Positions 18,799 to 28,933 of a stretch of 30,486 bases of DNA are shown here, piece by piece. The DNA lies in assembly GCF_000143415.4 (NCBI RefSeq), contig NW_003314490.1, positions 1,047-31,532 of the forward strand. Reading direction: 5' to 3'. A program made the translations under genes and the position numbers. Below the pieces are notes generated by a model that had not been told where the DNA came from, did no database searches, and saw only the letters and a list, made by a program, of their open reading frames with translations. The DNA is from Selaginella moellendorffii (Eukaryota > Streptophyta > Lycopodiopsida > Selaginellales > Selaginellaceae). Numbering within the stretch: the first letter of the stretch is position 1; each line of letters opens with the position of its first letter.

Positions 18799-21515
18799 AA
18801 TGCTGCTGGACAGGTTCCCGCGCACAAGGGCGGCAATCAGTCATCATCAAACCGCGGACCAAAGCTCAAGCGCTGTAGCGAGGAAGCTAGGCTGGCCAAT
18901 CGATCGCCTTCTCCTTCCAGGCGAGCTGCTGAGGTGAGTGAAGCATCCTCTAGATCTTCCTCCCAGGATGTGTACAAGCTCAGTACGCGGGGAGGAGCTA
19001 CGACGGTGACCGATGTGAGTAGGGTTTCGTCGCACAGAGCGTCTCCCAATTTGTACGACTTCACTGGTTTTCAACGGAAGGATCACACGCAGGAAGACAG
19101 GAAAGGGTTTAGGAAGGTGCATTGTTGTGGAGATTCGAAAGCGGCGGACATTGCAGAGATTGTGAATGACAGGCTACAGGCTTGTGCTGCGGTCAGAACT
19201 CCCAGAGTTCCTGGTGATGATCTTAGACGGGGAAGAACAGGGGAGGAGGAAGCAGCTCCGATCAGTGATACATTCTGCAAGAAAGGCTTGCTTATGAAAG
19301 TTCCGGATTATCTCACCAAGCTTGCAGGGGCATCGAGGGGTGGTGAACGAGCTGTTCCTCACTTACGACCTCCAGACTGTGTTTTTGATACTAAGAAGAA
19401 GAACACCAAAAAGAACAAGGCAGGGACTGTGGCGTCTGTGACTGTTCCGATCAGTGCTAAACAGTGGCTGCTTCAGGCGATTGGGCTGAAAGACGATGAA
19501 ATCCGCGAAATGTTTGCGCAGGTACTTGTGTTTTTTGATTTCTTTTTCTCGTCTGAAGGCATGAATGTTTCTGGCAGATGGAATCAAATCCTCAACTCGC
19601 AGCTGAGCATGTACGTGAGGTGAAGAGTGAATGGGAAGCCATGGAAGCTAGAGTGAACAGAGTTCCCCCGCAAGCAGATTTTCTTGTCAAGGACCGGGCG
19701 TTGCTAGAGAAAGTAAGGGAGCTGATTGTCCGATTTATCGAATGCACAAATCCAGAGAAGTTCCAGTCTGCTGAGCCACTCAAGAATGCGGACGAGAACA
19801 CTGTCAAGCTGCAATCTAAAGCCTCGAGTCCGGATGATCTGAGCAACAAAGCAGAAAACCTTCATCCTGAGTCGAATGCTGCTTCCAGATTACAACCTGA
19901 AACTCCTTGTCCAATGCCTTCCTGTGAAAACTCCGGTCAAGTGAAAGATGCAGTACCACCAGATGAGAAGCAGACTCTTCCTTCGTTTATTCCCATGGAG
20001 GACTATGTTGTCAACAAGTACGTTGTCCAGGTACGCATTGTCAATAAGCAGGATTTTTTTGTAATCTGCAATAACGATTTGATGTATGTGGCAGCCAGAA
20101 CTCTTAGGCAAACCTGAGTGCAAGTTCGCATATAGTCCGTATGATAAACGATGGTATACAGTTGTTTTTCCTGCTCTTCAGGTACTTTTACTTATTATAT
20201 TTTTTTTCGACTCTTTTTTTAATGTTTTTGAAGTGCAGCCAGGTAAAAGAGAGGATGTTCAGCTGCTTGGAGAGTGGCTGCAGCATGCGATGCGCAAGAA
20301 TCGTTGTGAGAAAGTTGATGGACGGTTCGAAAATGTTGAAGCGGCCTTTGTTCTTCACTCGATTGCTTTCTTAGAGATTGTTCGTCAGGTGAAAAAACTT
20401 ACCTGTTTATTTTTTTTGTTCTGTTCTAGAGCTTCTCTTGTTAAGTGATGCCCTTCAGGTTACATCGACAGGTTGATATTCATTGCGAAGAACGAGGAAA
20501 TCTCCTGTTGCATGTGTGGAGACAGCTTCTTCGCATCTTTAACCAGGTATCATCTCATTTGTTTTGAGAAAGCGTGAGTGAGGTTTGATTTGTTCTTCAG
20601 GTGCTTGTGCGGGCTGAACCGAAGCTTAAGGCCACCGAAGAAGAAACCAAACGTCTTAGAAATGAGCTGGAGATGACAAAGGATCAACTGTTCAGGATGG
20701 TATCGGATCATGACTTCTACAAAGAACAGTATGACGTTATAATAGCGAAGCTGAAGGAAAGGGACCATCAAATGAAGCTGATCAGGAGATGCCGGTTGTG
20801 TCGCACTGACAACATGAGTCCCAGATCCCGGGAGGAGTATCTCTTTGACCTGAAGAAGCGATCGATATCTTTCAGATATACTCACTCCACCGATTTTTCA
20901 ACTCCCACTCCAACGGAAGAGGAGCTCAAGAAACAGGAGGAAGAACGTCTGAAACAAGAGGAGTTGAAGAAGCAAGAGGAAGAACGTAAGAAGCTGGAGG
21001 AAGCTGGTCAGGTTGAAGGGGCCACTACAGAAGAGCAGCCACTCGAAGAGTTATCTTTCGAAGAACCATCTATTGAAGATCCAACAATCGAGGAAACGCC
21101 TGTGGAATCGGCAGAAGAAAAAGGACCTGTGCCGGTGGTGGAATCCAAGGACGAAGCCGTTCAAACTGATCCCTTGCCCTTGGAGTCGGAAGCAGGTGAC
21201 CCACCCGCTATTGCGTTGAAGACCCAGCTAAGCATTTCCCATGCTGCACCTGGAGCTTTCTTTGGATTCGAAAGCTCCATAGCCATCTTCAGTTCCTCAG
21301 GCACGGGTAAATTGACCTCCCTCAGATCAATTCGATTGGCCTTGTCGAACGAAGCTGGGAAGTCACTCCAGTCCCACTCTGCTGCAGGACCAATAACAAG
21401 GGCGAGTGTGAAGATGCGGACATTCGTCGGTATCTTCTTCTTAGCCATTATCCCATGGATCTCCCGCATCTCCTTGCCTTTCAACCGAGCCTTCACCTCA
21501 TTCAAGGCCTTCTAG
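18799..21515 (+). CDS. Axonemal dynein light-chain-domain-like protein with a replaced C-terminus
   Basis: Six exons (to 19521; 19578-20030; 20095-20181; 20239-20388; 20472-20546; 20601-21515) join through five GT-AG introns of 54-83 nt, all phase 0. The start is unresolved: the frame opens after a TAA at 18796 but shows no early ATG. Key segments are an N-terminal Ser/Arg-rich region, a helical region around AEHVREVKSEWEAMEARVN, and the best-recognised block AFLEIVRQ + VDIHCEERGNLLLHVWRQLL, which resembles the (R)QVTINCPERGLLLLRVRD-type block of axonemal dynein light chain (p28/AXDND1-like) domains. A coiled coil follows (ATEEETKRLRNELEMTKDQL), then Glu/Lys-rich repeats (LKKQEEERLKQEE). This suits a flagellar protein of motile sperm. 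From about 21174 the frame runs into a foreign duplicate, so the last 114 codons are antisense of another gene. Function may be altered or lost. Confidence 0.7.
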
Positions 21516-22103
21516 AACTTGTGATAGGATTCAGAGTCGTAGATCATATAGTGGACTGAAGATTCCACCTCCGCAAGTCCCACCATTAAGTCAATGATGG
21601 AGCTGACTTCGTCTGCATGAGTGATCTCCTCGTTTGTGAAGTCCATCACACAAAAGATGTTCTTGACCTGCTCATCTCCGCGGGAAACGATGCTCCTCCA
21701 CCTTTGATCCTCATTCGAATTCAAGTATACCCGGTAAGGTTCTCGATAGGCCTCTGCTGCGGGGTCGAGCTGTTTCTGAAGCCGGCGGTCGACATCAATC
21801 TTAATGAAATTTGGATACTGATCCAACTTCTCAGCTTTACTTTTCGTGGCATCCCGCAGCAGATCGATGAACTTGGGGGCCCCCTTCACGTACTCGTCGA
21901 TGTCTTCATTTGACAACTCCAGCGCTTCCATCATCTCTTGCGTGGTGTCGATGCTCACCCTCTCCACGGCCACTTGCTCGAAGATCCAATCCTTCAATAG
22001 CGCACGAGCTCTCAGAGTCGTGCACAAGTCCTCGTATGTCACAATATGGCCAGGAGTCATTTTGGTCTTGTTGAAGACTACCTCACCACGTAGAAGAACA
22101 TTA
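21174..22103 (-). pseudogene. 930-bp duplicate of exon 2 of the ParB/FCP1 gene
   Basis: Matches 25528-26457 with a constant 4,354-bp offset and no indels, with about a dozen single-base differences (near 98.7% identity by eye). Both copies have the same orientation. It lies wholly inside one exon of the source gene, so it says nothing about splicing. On the minus strand it encodes the methyltransferase-like region, but a TGG has become TAG near 21513 and both ends are cut, so it is dead. On the plus strand it supplies the new 3' end of the axonemal gene. Confidence 0.95.
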
Positions 22104-22545
22104 AAGCTCTATTTCGTTAAAGTGGGAATTGTCATTATCCCACTTGTAAAATAAGGTTTCCAAACCTTTATATAGTATATAAATATAACAAAATTCAACT
22201 GCATTGAGGCACATGCCATTTTATTTTAAACAAGGAAATGTCTACTCAATCACTTCTCCTCCCCCTGCCACTGCTTCACCTCTCTCTTCTCCTTGTCATC
22301 ATCGTCCAATTTCTTTCCATCCTTTTAATATTGGCTCAGTTGCTCCGAGTCTAGGTGGAGCCCAAGTCCCCATTCAATCTTTACTTTCCCATTATTAATA
22401 AAACAACTTCGTAGACTTCCAATAACATGCTGTAACACTTCTAGTATAATGCAAATCCTCTCAAAGAATTGTCTTTTAATATTAATACAATTGCATGGAA
22501 CACCATGCCATAATAAGTTACATTTTTAAATAAATACATGCCATC
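22104..22545. other. Gene-free stretch between the duplicate and the FCP1 stop
   Basis: AT-rich. Contains AAGTGGG / CCCACTT facing each other across 12 bp (about 22118-22143). It presumably holds the 3' UTR of the minus-strand gene. No poly(A) signal could be assigned with confidence. Confidence 0.5.
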
Positions 22546-25500
22546 TCAGACTGTTATTTTTTGCCTCCAACGCCTATACAATAATCTTGGAATTTCATCA
22601 CTCTCCACACTATCAGGATTTAAACCCAATAGTAATGCCATCTCTTCTCTAATACGTCCACGCTCATGTTCAGTGGTCGAAGAACCCATCCGGTTGAGCA
22701 GATTATGGAGATGCGGATAGTGCTTGGCTAGACAATATACATGCCATAAATGATGACTGGTGTCTGTCCGATCAAATGGCTTATGATATACCGTTCCATC
22801 TGCCATTTGGTTGATTTCTGCAGCCACCTCCTGGACTGGCCGGTTCTCTATCACCATCGCTCCAAGCCGTTTTGCAAGGTCCCCCAGAACATACGGTTTC
22901 TTCTCCCTAGTTTCCATACTGCAAGAGATGGGGTGCACTGCATATGTGTGCGTGTTCGCTGCAGTTTTAATCGGCGAGTCATCGATGATGAGGATTTCAC
23001 TTGAGCTAGCAGTCCGGTTCATCACTACAGCCTCTGGCTTGACGAAGATGGGCTTGCTACCCCTCACATGGACCATAGTCAAGCAATCCTCCTGCGTTAG
23101 GAGAAAGTCAAATGGTAATATTACTCGCGTCTGATTGTGCATCATCTGTAGCAACGTTAATGCATTGTGGCACATCATGGATGTCCAAACTCCCAATTGC
23201 AAATTGAACCCGGCCCTCTGTTTTAAGTGTCGCATGGTCATTATTAGATCCCGCAGTTTCTCCCGTGTGATTAATGTGAATCTGTCTCTTTTGACCAACT
23301 TGCGACCGCAGGCTTTGGAGGGTGCAATGACATTCGAGGACGAGCCACGCTCATGGGAGAAAAGGACACCGTTCAGATCAAAAACGATACAGTACCTTCG
23401 CCGTGACTCTGAAATGAAATGCGTCAGCATAAAAAATGGTACAAGTCAATTTTACCATCTACAATATTAGCGAATGTTGCTCCCGATGGTCGTTGAGAGG
23501 GTTTTGGTCGAGGAAACGTGAAGGGCGGAAATACTCTCCTCTGCAATGTGGGGTCAATCGCATCCGATGGCGTGTGGGCACATGCCATTTCAGCTGTAGA
23601 CTCTGGTACAACTGGCTCAACAGTGGCATGGGGTGGTTCCGATGGCGTGTGATCACACGCCATTTCAGCTGGTGCCTCCGTTGGCAAAGTGGACATGACC
23701 GAACAGGCAGCAGGGGCGGTGTAGGGAGGTTCCAACGGCGCGTAGTCAGACGATTGGGCACACGTTGAGTCCGTTGGAAATGAGGATACGACCGGCTCGG
23801 CGGCTAGGGCGGCCTCATGTGGGTCCAATGGCGCCTGGTCACCATCAGTTGGATACGTGGACAAGATTGACTCAGTGGTATGGGCAGCATCAAGTGGAGC
23901 GTGGTCAGCTTGCTTGGCGTTGATATGGATAGTAGCCTCCACCAGCTCTGATGACTCTTGCAGCCAAGTAGAGTCCACTGGCGGATCCATATGCATGTCC
24001 AAATATCTCCCTTCGATTGAGATGGTATCCTCCCGTGCTACTAAAAACAAACTCATTAGCACATTGAATCGACTATACTGTATTTACCATCAACTGCTAT
24101 TGAGGAACTAGGACCGATATCACTTGAGCGCACTGCTGATTCTGAAGGATTGGACATACGTTTCGACCCTTGCTTGGCACTATCCTTCCTCGACACTAAA
24201 GGCTAGAGTTTGTAAATTCAACTGAATAATCTCTACTTACCATTTGCTCTGCGACCTACATGGACAATGTTAGAAATGGTAAAAGGTTAGGAATGGATGT
24301 ATTATTATTTACCTGATGGTTTGTCTTGTATGACCTTCCTCCGCCGCTCTTTGGCCACCTCAGGCTGGCCATCGTCGTCATCATCGTCGTCGTCATTATT
24401 GTGATCGTCACCATTGTGAGGACCATCCAAGTCCTCTTCGTCCTCCTCTTCTTCGTCCTCCTCTTCTTTGTCCTCCTCTTCGTCCTTCTGCTCTTCCTGC
24501 TCATTATCTTTCTCTGGCTCCTCATCCCCCTCCTGCATTTCTTCCATAGGCTGCTCAGGCTGGATGGCTTGTTCTTCCAGGACCATCTTGGGAAAATCAT
24601 CTGGCCGAGTCTCCATCTCAAAATACAAGACATCCATAGCCTGTTTTAGTGCGTGACCTAGGACCGTATCCTCACCCGACTGTCTTAACATGGTTTCTGC
24701 ACGTTCTTGCACCCTTCGAAGACGACGAGATGAGAAAAACGTGGCCCTGCCTTGAAAAGCTTCCCTCATCCATTGTACCTCTCCATTGAGATTGGGGAAG
24801 GGGAGTCCGCCATAGGAATCTGAGTCATGAGGTGGTGACTGCCTGCTTTCACTCAGCCCTTGATCTGCAATGAATGGCATGAGCACACACGCCATAACCG
24901 CGAGGCATTACCTATCATCTTTTCGTTGCCCTTCTTCCTTTTCGAATCAAACGCCTCTGATCTCGACGACTGTCCAACGTGCTTTCGCTTTTTATGACCA
25001 CTGTCAGTTTGAGCTTGGCTGGTGCTTGCCTGTTTTGCCTTTGAAGAAGTTTCTCCTGCAAGGAATGGCATGAGACCACACGCCATTGCAAATATAATTT
25101 GTACCTCCTTTTTTCCTATTGCTTTTCTGTTTGTCCTTCTTCGATGCGCCACCAGTGTGCTTTTCAGTCCTCGTGTCTGAATATTCACAACGATCTATAA
25201 TCAAAATGGCGTGAGGCCTCACGTGACCTTACCTTGTGCAGGTTGTGAGCTCGGCCCAACATGGGTATCTTCAACAGTAGCTGTTAACGCCGTTTCAGCA
25301 TCTGGGGGTGGCCACGCTCCTGCATACAGAGCTTGTGAGATAACATTTAAACTTAAAGTGCGTACTCACCAGGTTCGCAGAGAAGATACTGTTTTTCTTT
25401 GGCAACTGTAATTATATGCTCCATTGAAGTCATCTCTTCAATGGAGTTTGTCACCGCAACACACGGGACACCCTTGAGTAGTGCGGCTCGAAAGAATAGT

Positions 25501-27922
25501 CCGCCGCAGTTGTACTCGACAACGCATTTGCCCTTGGAGTCGGAAGCAGGTGACCCACCTGCTATTGCGTTGAAGACCCAGCTGAGCATTTCCCATGCTG
25601 CACCTGGAGCTTTCTTTGGATTCGAAAGCTCCATAGCCGTCTTCAGTTCCTCAGGCACGGGTAAATTGACCTCCCTCAGATCAATTCGATTGGCCTTGTC
25701 GAACGAAGCTGGGAAGTCACTCCAGTCCCACTCTGCTGCAGGACCAATAACAAGGGCGAGTGTGAAGATGCGGACATTCGTCGGTATCTTCTTCTTAGCC
25801 ATTATCCCATGGATCTCCCGCATCTCCTTGCCTTTCAACCGAGCCTTCACCTCGTTCAAGGCCTTCCAGAACTTGTGATAGGATTCGGAGTCGTAGATCA
25901 TATAGTGGACTGAAGATTCCACCTCCGCAAGTCCCACCATTAAGTCAATGATGGAGCTGACTTCGTCTGCATGAGTGATCTCCTCGTTTGTGAAGTCCAT
26001 CACACAAAAGATGTTCTTGACCTGCTCATCTCCGCGGGAAACAATGCTCCTCCACCTTTGATCCTCATCCGAATTCAAGTATACCCGGTAAGGTTCTCGA
26101 TAGGCCTCTGCTGCGGGGTCGAGCTGTTTCTGAAGCCGGCGGTCGACATCAATCTTAATGAAATTTGGATACTGATCCAACTTCTCAGCTTTACTTTTCG
26201 TGGCATCCCGCAGCAGATCGATGAACTTGGGGGCCCCCTTCACGTACTCGTCGATGTCTTCATTTGACAACTCCAGCGCTTCCATCATCTCTTGCGTGGT
26301 GTCGATGCTCACCCTCTCCACGGCCACTTGCTCGAAGATCCAATCCTTCAATAGCGCACGAGCTCTCAGAGTCGTGCACAAGTCCTCGTATGTCACAATA
26401 TGGCCGGGAGTCATTTTGGTCTTGTTGAAGACAACCTCACCATGTAGAAGAGCATTAGCCACTGTCAGAAGGTCGTCGTCGTCTAGAGACCGCGAGAAAC
26501 GCAAGGCGTTGAGCTTCAAATCATTGGGCTTCCGGCCGTCCTCCACACCCATTGAGTTTGGCAACTCCCCGTCATGGTACCTCCTCAGCACATCTACCCA
26601 TTTGTCAAAAACAACTTTTGTCGCGAGTAGAATGTTATGGATGCTGAGTGTGTCATTGACCCCCAGTGTTTTCGAGAGAAGACTCGAGAATTCCTGCAAT
26701 GGAAATGGCGTGAGGCCACATGCTATGCCACATGCAACGAGGCTTACCTGCCAGGCGCTAGTTGCTAGTGCACGTCCTTGTCCTGGTTTTTGTGGCTTCT
26801 TTAGTTGAACCCAGAGCTTCCGTGTTCGTGCCAATGTCTCGTGCAGACCCGATTTGTAGCACGTTTCTTGCTTGACATTCTGCGCGTGGGAGATGTATAT
26901 GATAGATCGGAGGGGCGAGTTGCCTTTTATCAGGCGGACAACTCTTGTCTTGAAGACTTTCTTCACCTCCTCGCCCACCATAATATCCACAACTATCTCT
27001 TGCATCGCCAAGCTAGAATGCTGCCCGGAGACGGCATAGAACCGGATGTTCTGATCGTCCAACACCTTCCTATTGATCAAGTCTGGAAACCTCGTCTCGC
27101 CCTTCATTGTTCGGTAGTAGGGGATCACGTCTGCGATGTCGGGTGTTACTGGACTTGCCAGCATCTTCTGCTTCAGTTTCTCCACCCACTCATCAGATAC
27201 TAGCCTGTGGTTGTATTTGCTTTGGATGTCGATACGGCTCACGTCGATTGTATATACTTTGTTGGAATAGTAACAAGTACTATTATTTGCGACGATTTTT
27301 GCTGCCTCTTCTTGCTCTTTCTGCTCTTTGCGGCTCTTCTTTTTGGTGGGTGTAGTGTTCGAACCCGAGGCAATGGCATCACTGAGTAGCTTCTTTTTGG
27401 AGGAGAGTCGGACGTCGGCTTGAGCTTGACCACCCTTTTCTGCTTCGGGGTAATTTCCAGATCGACCCCCTTCCCCTTCGCTTCGCGAACTGGAGGCACT
27501 CTCAACGACTCAATGTTGGAATATAGTTTTTGAACATCGTCGTAGGTGAGGTCCGTGGATTCCATGTGATCTTCATAGACCCGCAGCGTCTTTGAAATTG
27601 TGGGCCTCCTGGACAACCTCTCCCTAGCTCCCTCTAGGAATTCCTCATAGCTGCTGCCCCCCTCCGGGAAGCCGCTAGGATGTGCAAGGTGGATCTTGAA
27701 GGCGGACGCTGTCTCTACCACAAGTGCCAGTCCATATTCTTGCATGGAACTGCATGGAGTGTCTGTCACTTGGATGAGGATCCCCATGCATTCTTTTCTC
27801 CCACCATCTGTGTTGTACAGCCTCAGATCCTCGCCTTCCATCCCGAAAGTCCAACTGGTGAGCTCCTCCCCCTTCTCTGCATCCACATTGACAGTGGCTG
27901 GAAGAAGAACGCAATTCCTCGC
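22546..27922 (-). CDS. ParB-like / methyltransferase-like / FCP1-type phosphatase-like multidomain protein
   Basis: Ten exons join to about 1,646 codons: 27922-26748, 26693-25370, 25319-25233, 25194-25105, 25055-24912, 24864-24313, 24255-24241 (15-nt microexon), 24195-24088, 24037-23456, 23408-22546. The first intron is phase 0 and the other eight are phase 1. Introns are 38-57 nt. Domains: N-terminal region (1-175); Lys-rich tract; ParB-N-like segment (about 223-310: VYTIDVSRIDIQSKYNHR, then AVSGQHSSLAMQE); methyltransferase-like region (about 590-830: IFCVMDFTNEE, then VVEYNCGGLFFRAALLKG), with catalytic motifs degenerate; basic region; Glu/Asp-rich region (about 1050-1105); degenerate repeats with APLDPP/HTPSEPP cores; C-terminal FCP1/NIF domain with FDLNGVLF (Asn replaces the second Asp), LGVWTSM and IIDDSPIK. 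A one-base gap in a T5 run (27394-27398) breaks exon 1. More 5' exons may exist. A nuclear role is plausible; function is unknown. Confidence 0.75.
23567..23588. repeat. 22-nt palindrome, exonic copy
   Basis: ATGGCGTGTGG / GCACATGCCAT arrangement within exon 9 of the ParB/FCP1 gene. On the coding strand it encodes the EMACAHTPSD part of a degenerate protein repeat. Confidence 0.85.
23642..23663. repeat. 22-nt palindrome, exonic copy, perfect dyad
   Basis: ATGGCGTGTGA followed by its exact reverse complement TCACACGCCAT. On the coding strand it encodes EMACDHTPSE. It lies 75 bp (25 codons) from the previous exonic copy, so the palindrome spread with a protein-repeat unit. Confidence 0.9.
24874..24895. 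repeat. 22-nt palindrome inside an intron (24911-24865)
   Basis: The intron is 47 nt, so the palindrome is almost half of it, ending about 9 nt before the acceptor TTGCAG. Confidence 0.9.
25065..25086. repeat. 22-nt palindrome inside an intron (25104-25056)
   Basis: The intron is 49 nt. The palindrome ends about 9 nt before the acceptor TTGCAG, the same spacing as in the neighbouring intron. Confidence 0.9.
25206..25227. repeat. 22-nt palindrome inside an intron (25232-25195)
   Basis: The intron is only 38 nt, and the palindrome starts within 6 nt of the GTAAGG donor. The donor-side half-site is partly degenerate (GTCACGTGAGG on the coding strand). Confidence 0.85.
26705..26726. repeat. 22-nt palindrome inside an intron (26747-26694)
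   Basis: The 54-nt phase-0 intron keeps the frame open if unspliced. Its position matches the palindrome-free 57-nt intron of the left paralogue (3826-3882), so this intron is older than the palindrome in it. Confidence 0.85.
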
Positions 27923-27977
27923 CTGTTCAGAAATGCACAACAATTAGAGCTGACAGATGAAAAGCTAGCAGCTGGAA

Positions 27978-28136
27978 ATAACGTGAGGCCACACGCCATT
28001 CACCACTGCATCAGATGTCTTGAGGCTGCATCCTAAGATGGCGTGAGGCTACATGCCATTTGTAACCGGACTGCACTCGAGAGCCCAATCGGTGCATGCC
28101 AATGTTGCTACTGAATGGCATGTGGCCTCATGCCAT
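27978..28136. repeat. Three 22-nt palindromes upstream of the ParB/FCP1 gene
   Basis: Copies at 27978-27999, 28038-28059 and 28115-28136, spaced about 60-77 bp. On the minus strand each is followed by an AG that could act as an acceptor (CATTCAGTAG, CATCTTAG, TATTTCCAG) and preceded by a GT. They may be in 5' introns of the gene or simply in its leader. Confidence 0.8.
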
Positions 28137-28339
28137 TTTCTACTTGGCCTAAAAGACTTACCATTTGAAGCCGAATGGAGGCGTGACAACCGGACTCGCT
28201 GGCGAATGTGCACTGTGTGTGCAGCGGATCGTAGCAGCAAGGCTACTCTGCCACTTACAGTTGGAGAGTGGCGCTGAAATCTCCCGGGACGCCAAGTGGG
28301 CTGCGTATGGGTGGCGGAGTGGGCGGCGGAGTTGGCGGC

Positions 28340-28510
28340 GAAGTTACAAACTGGGTGTGTCTTGAAGTGGACGCCGATGCACACGAGTGCGATGCGAGCG
28401 CGAGTGTGATGCAAGCGCGAGTGGACGCCGATGCACACGAGAAACCTGTAGAGAAGTGGGAGCGCGAGTGGGAGCGCGATGCGAGCGCGAGTGTGCGAGT
28501 GCGAGTACGA
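28340..28510. repeat. GCGAG-type minisatellite
   Basis: Irregular units such as GATGCGAGCGCGAGTGTG and GTGGGAGCGCGAGTGGGAGCG. GTGGACGCCGATGCACACGA occurs twice (about 28369 and 28420). It is GC-rich against AT-rich neighbours. Confidence 0.75.
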
Positions 28511-28565
28511 AGCAAAATGCAAAACCTAACCTCACACGCGCGAAATGTCACGACGGTTGGTAATC

Positions 28566-28705
28566 CCGCCACGTCATCATTCCTCGGACTTGGGCGCCAC
28601 CATTAATTTCTGGATCGGCGCGCGCATGCGTGAAATCCAAAAGAAATCCGCAACGTCATCATTCCTCGGACTGCATGCACGCGAAATCCAAAAGAAAGAT
28701 CATGA
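28566..28705. repeat. Partial tandem duplication
   Basis: ACGTCATCATTCCTCGGACT occurs at about 28570 and 28652. CGTGAAATCCAAAAGAAA and CGCGAAATCCAAAAGAAA occur at about 28630 and 28679. The offset varies from about 49 to 82 bp, so the repeat is scrambled and not a simple doublet. Confidence 0.75.
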
Positions 28706-28810
28706 TTGGGATATCATTTAATACCCTCGCTATATTTATACCATGCATGATTGGATATTCCAAAGCATCTTGTATTTCCAAAAATGCCAGATGTTCAGCT
28801 AAATAAATTG

Positions 28811-28933
28811 TCAGAGGATTTGATATGACGTTCAAGCGTGTGGGCTCATGCAATTTTGATCCCAAAAAATGCACCAAAAAATGCTCGGCGTCATCTGGCA
28901 TTATCTCTTGAATGGCGTGGGGCCGCATGCCAT
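28811..28933. repeat. Composite palindrome element, copy 1
   Basis: A half-palindrome (GCGTGTGGGCTCATGCAATTTT) and a full palindrome (28912-28933) bracket a conserved core CCCAAAAAATGCACCAAAAA + ATGCTCG. The same order occurs at 29771-29864. The leading GTCAGAGGATTTGATATGAC piece recurs alone at about 30078. Confidence 0.8.

Noticed and set aside
21512-22060. A separate functional minus-strand gene of about 180 codons.
   Set aside because: It is a truncated piece of exon 2 of the ParB/FCP1 gene within the 930-bp duplicate.
24326-24649. Plus-strand hydrophobic frame that looks like a membrane protein.
   Set aside because: It is the complement of the acidic GAG/GAT-rich exon of the minus-strand gene.
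27978-28059. Introns of only 32-34 nt each built around an upstream palindrome.
   Set aside because: GT and AG are present, but the tiny exons between them give no supported frame. Left as possible only.
24240-28160. Palindrome-bearing introns as classic introner elements.
   Set aside because: Not accepted as the main explanation because one such intron position is shared with a palindrome-free intron in the paralogue, and several copies lie outside introns.
28049-28522. Minus-strand frame rich in Arg, His and Ala as a 5' exon of the ParB/FCP1 gene.
   Set aside because: It crosses a minisatellite and two palindromes and has no recognisable domain. A donor-like GTAAGTC at about 28161 exists, but the exon chain there could not be fixed.
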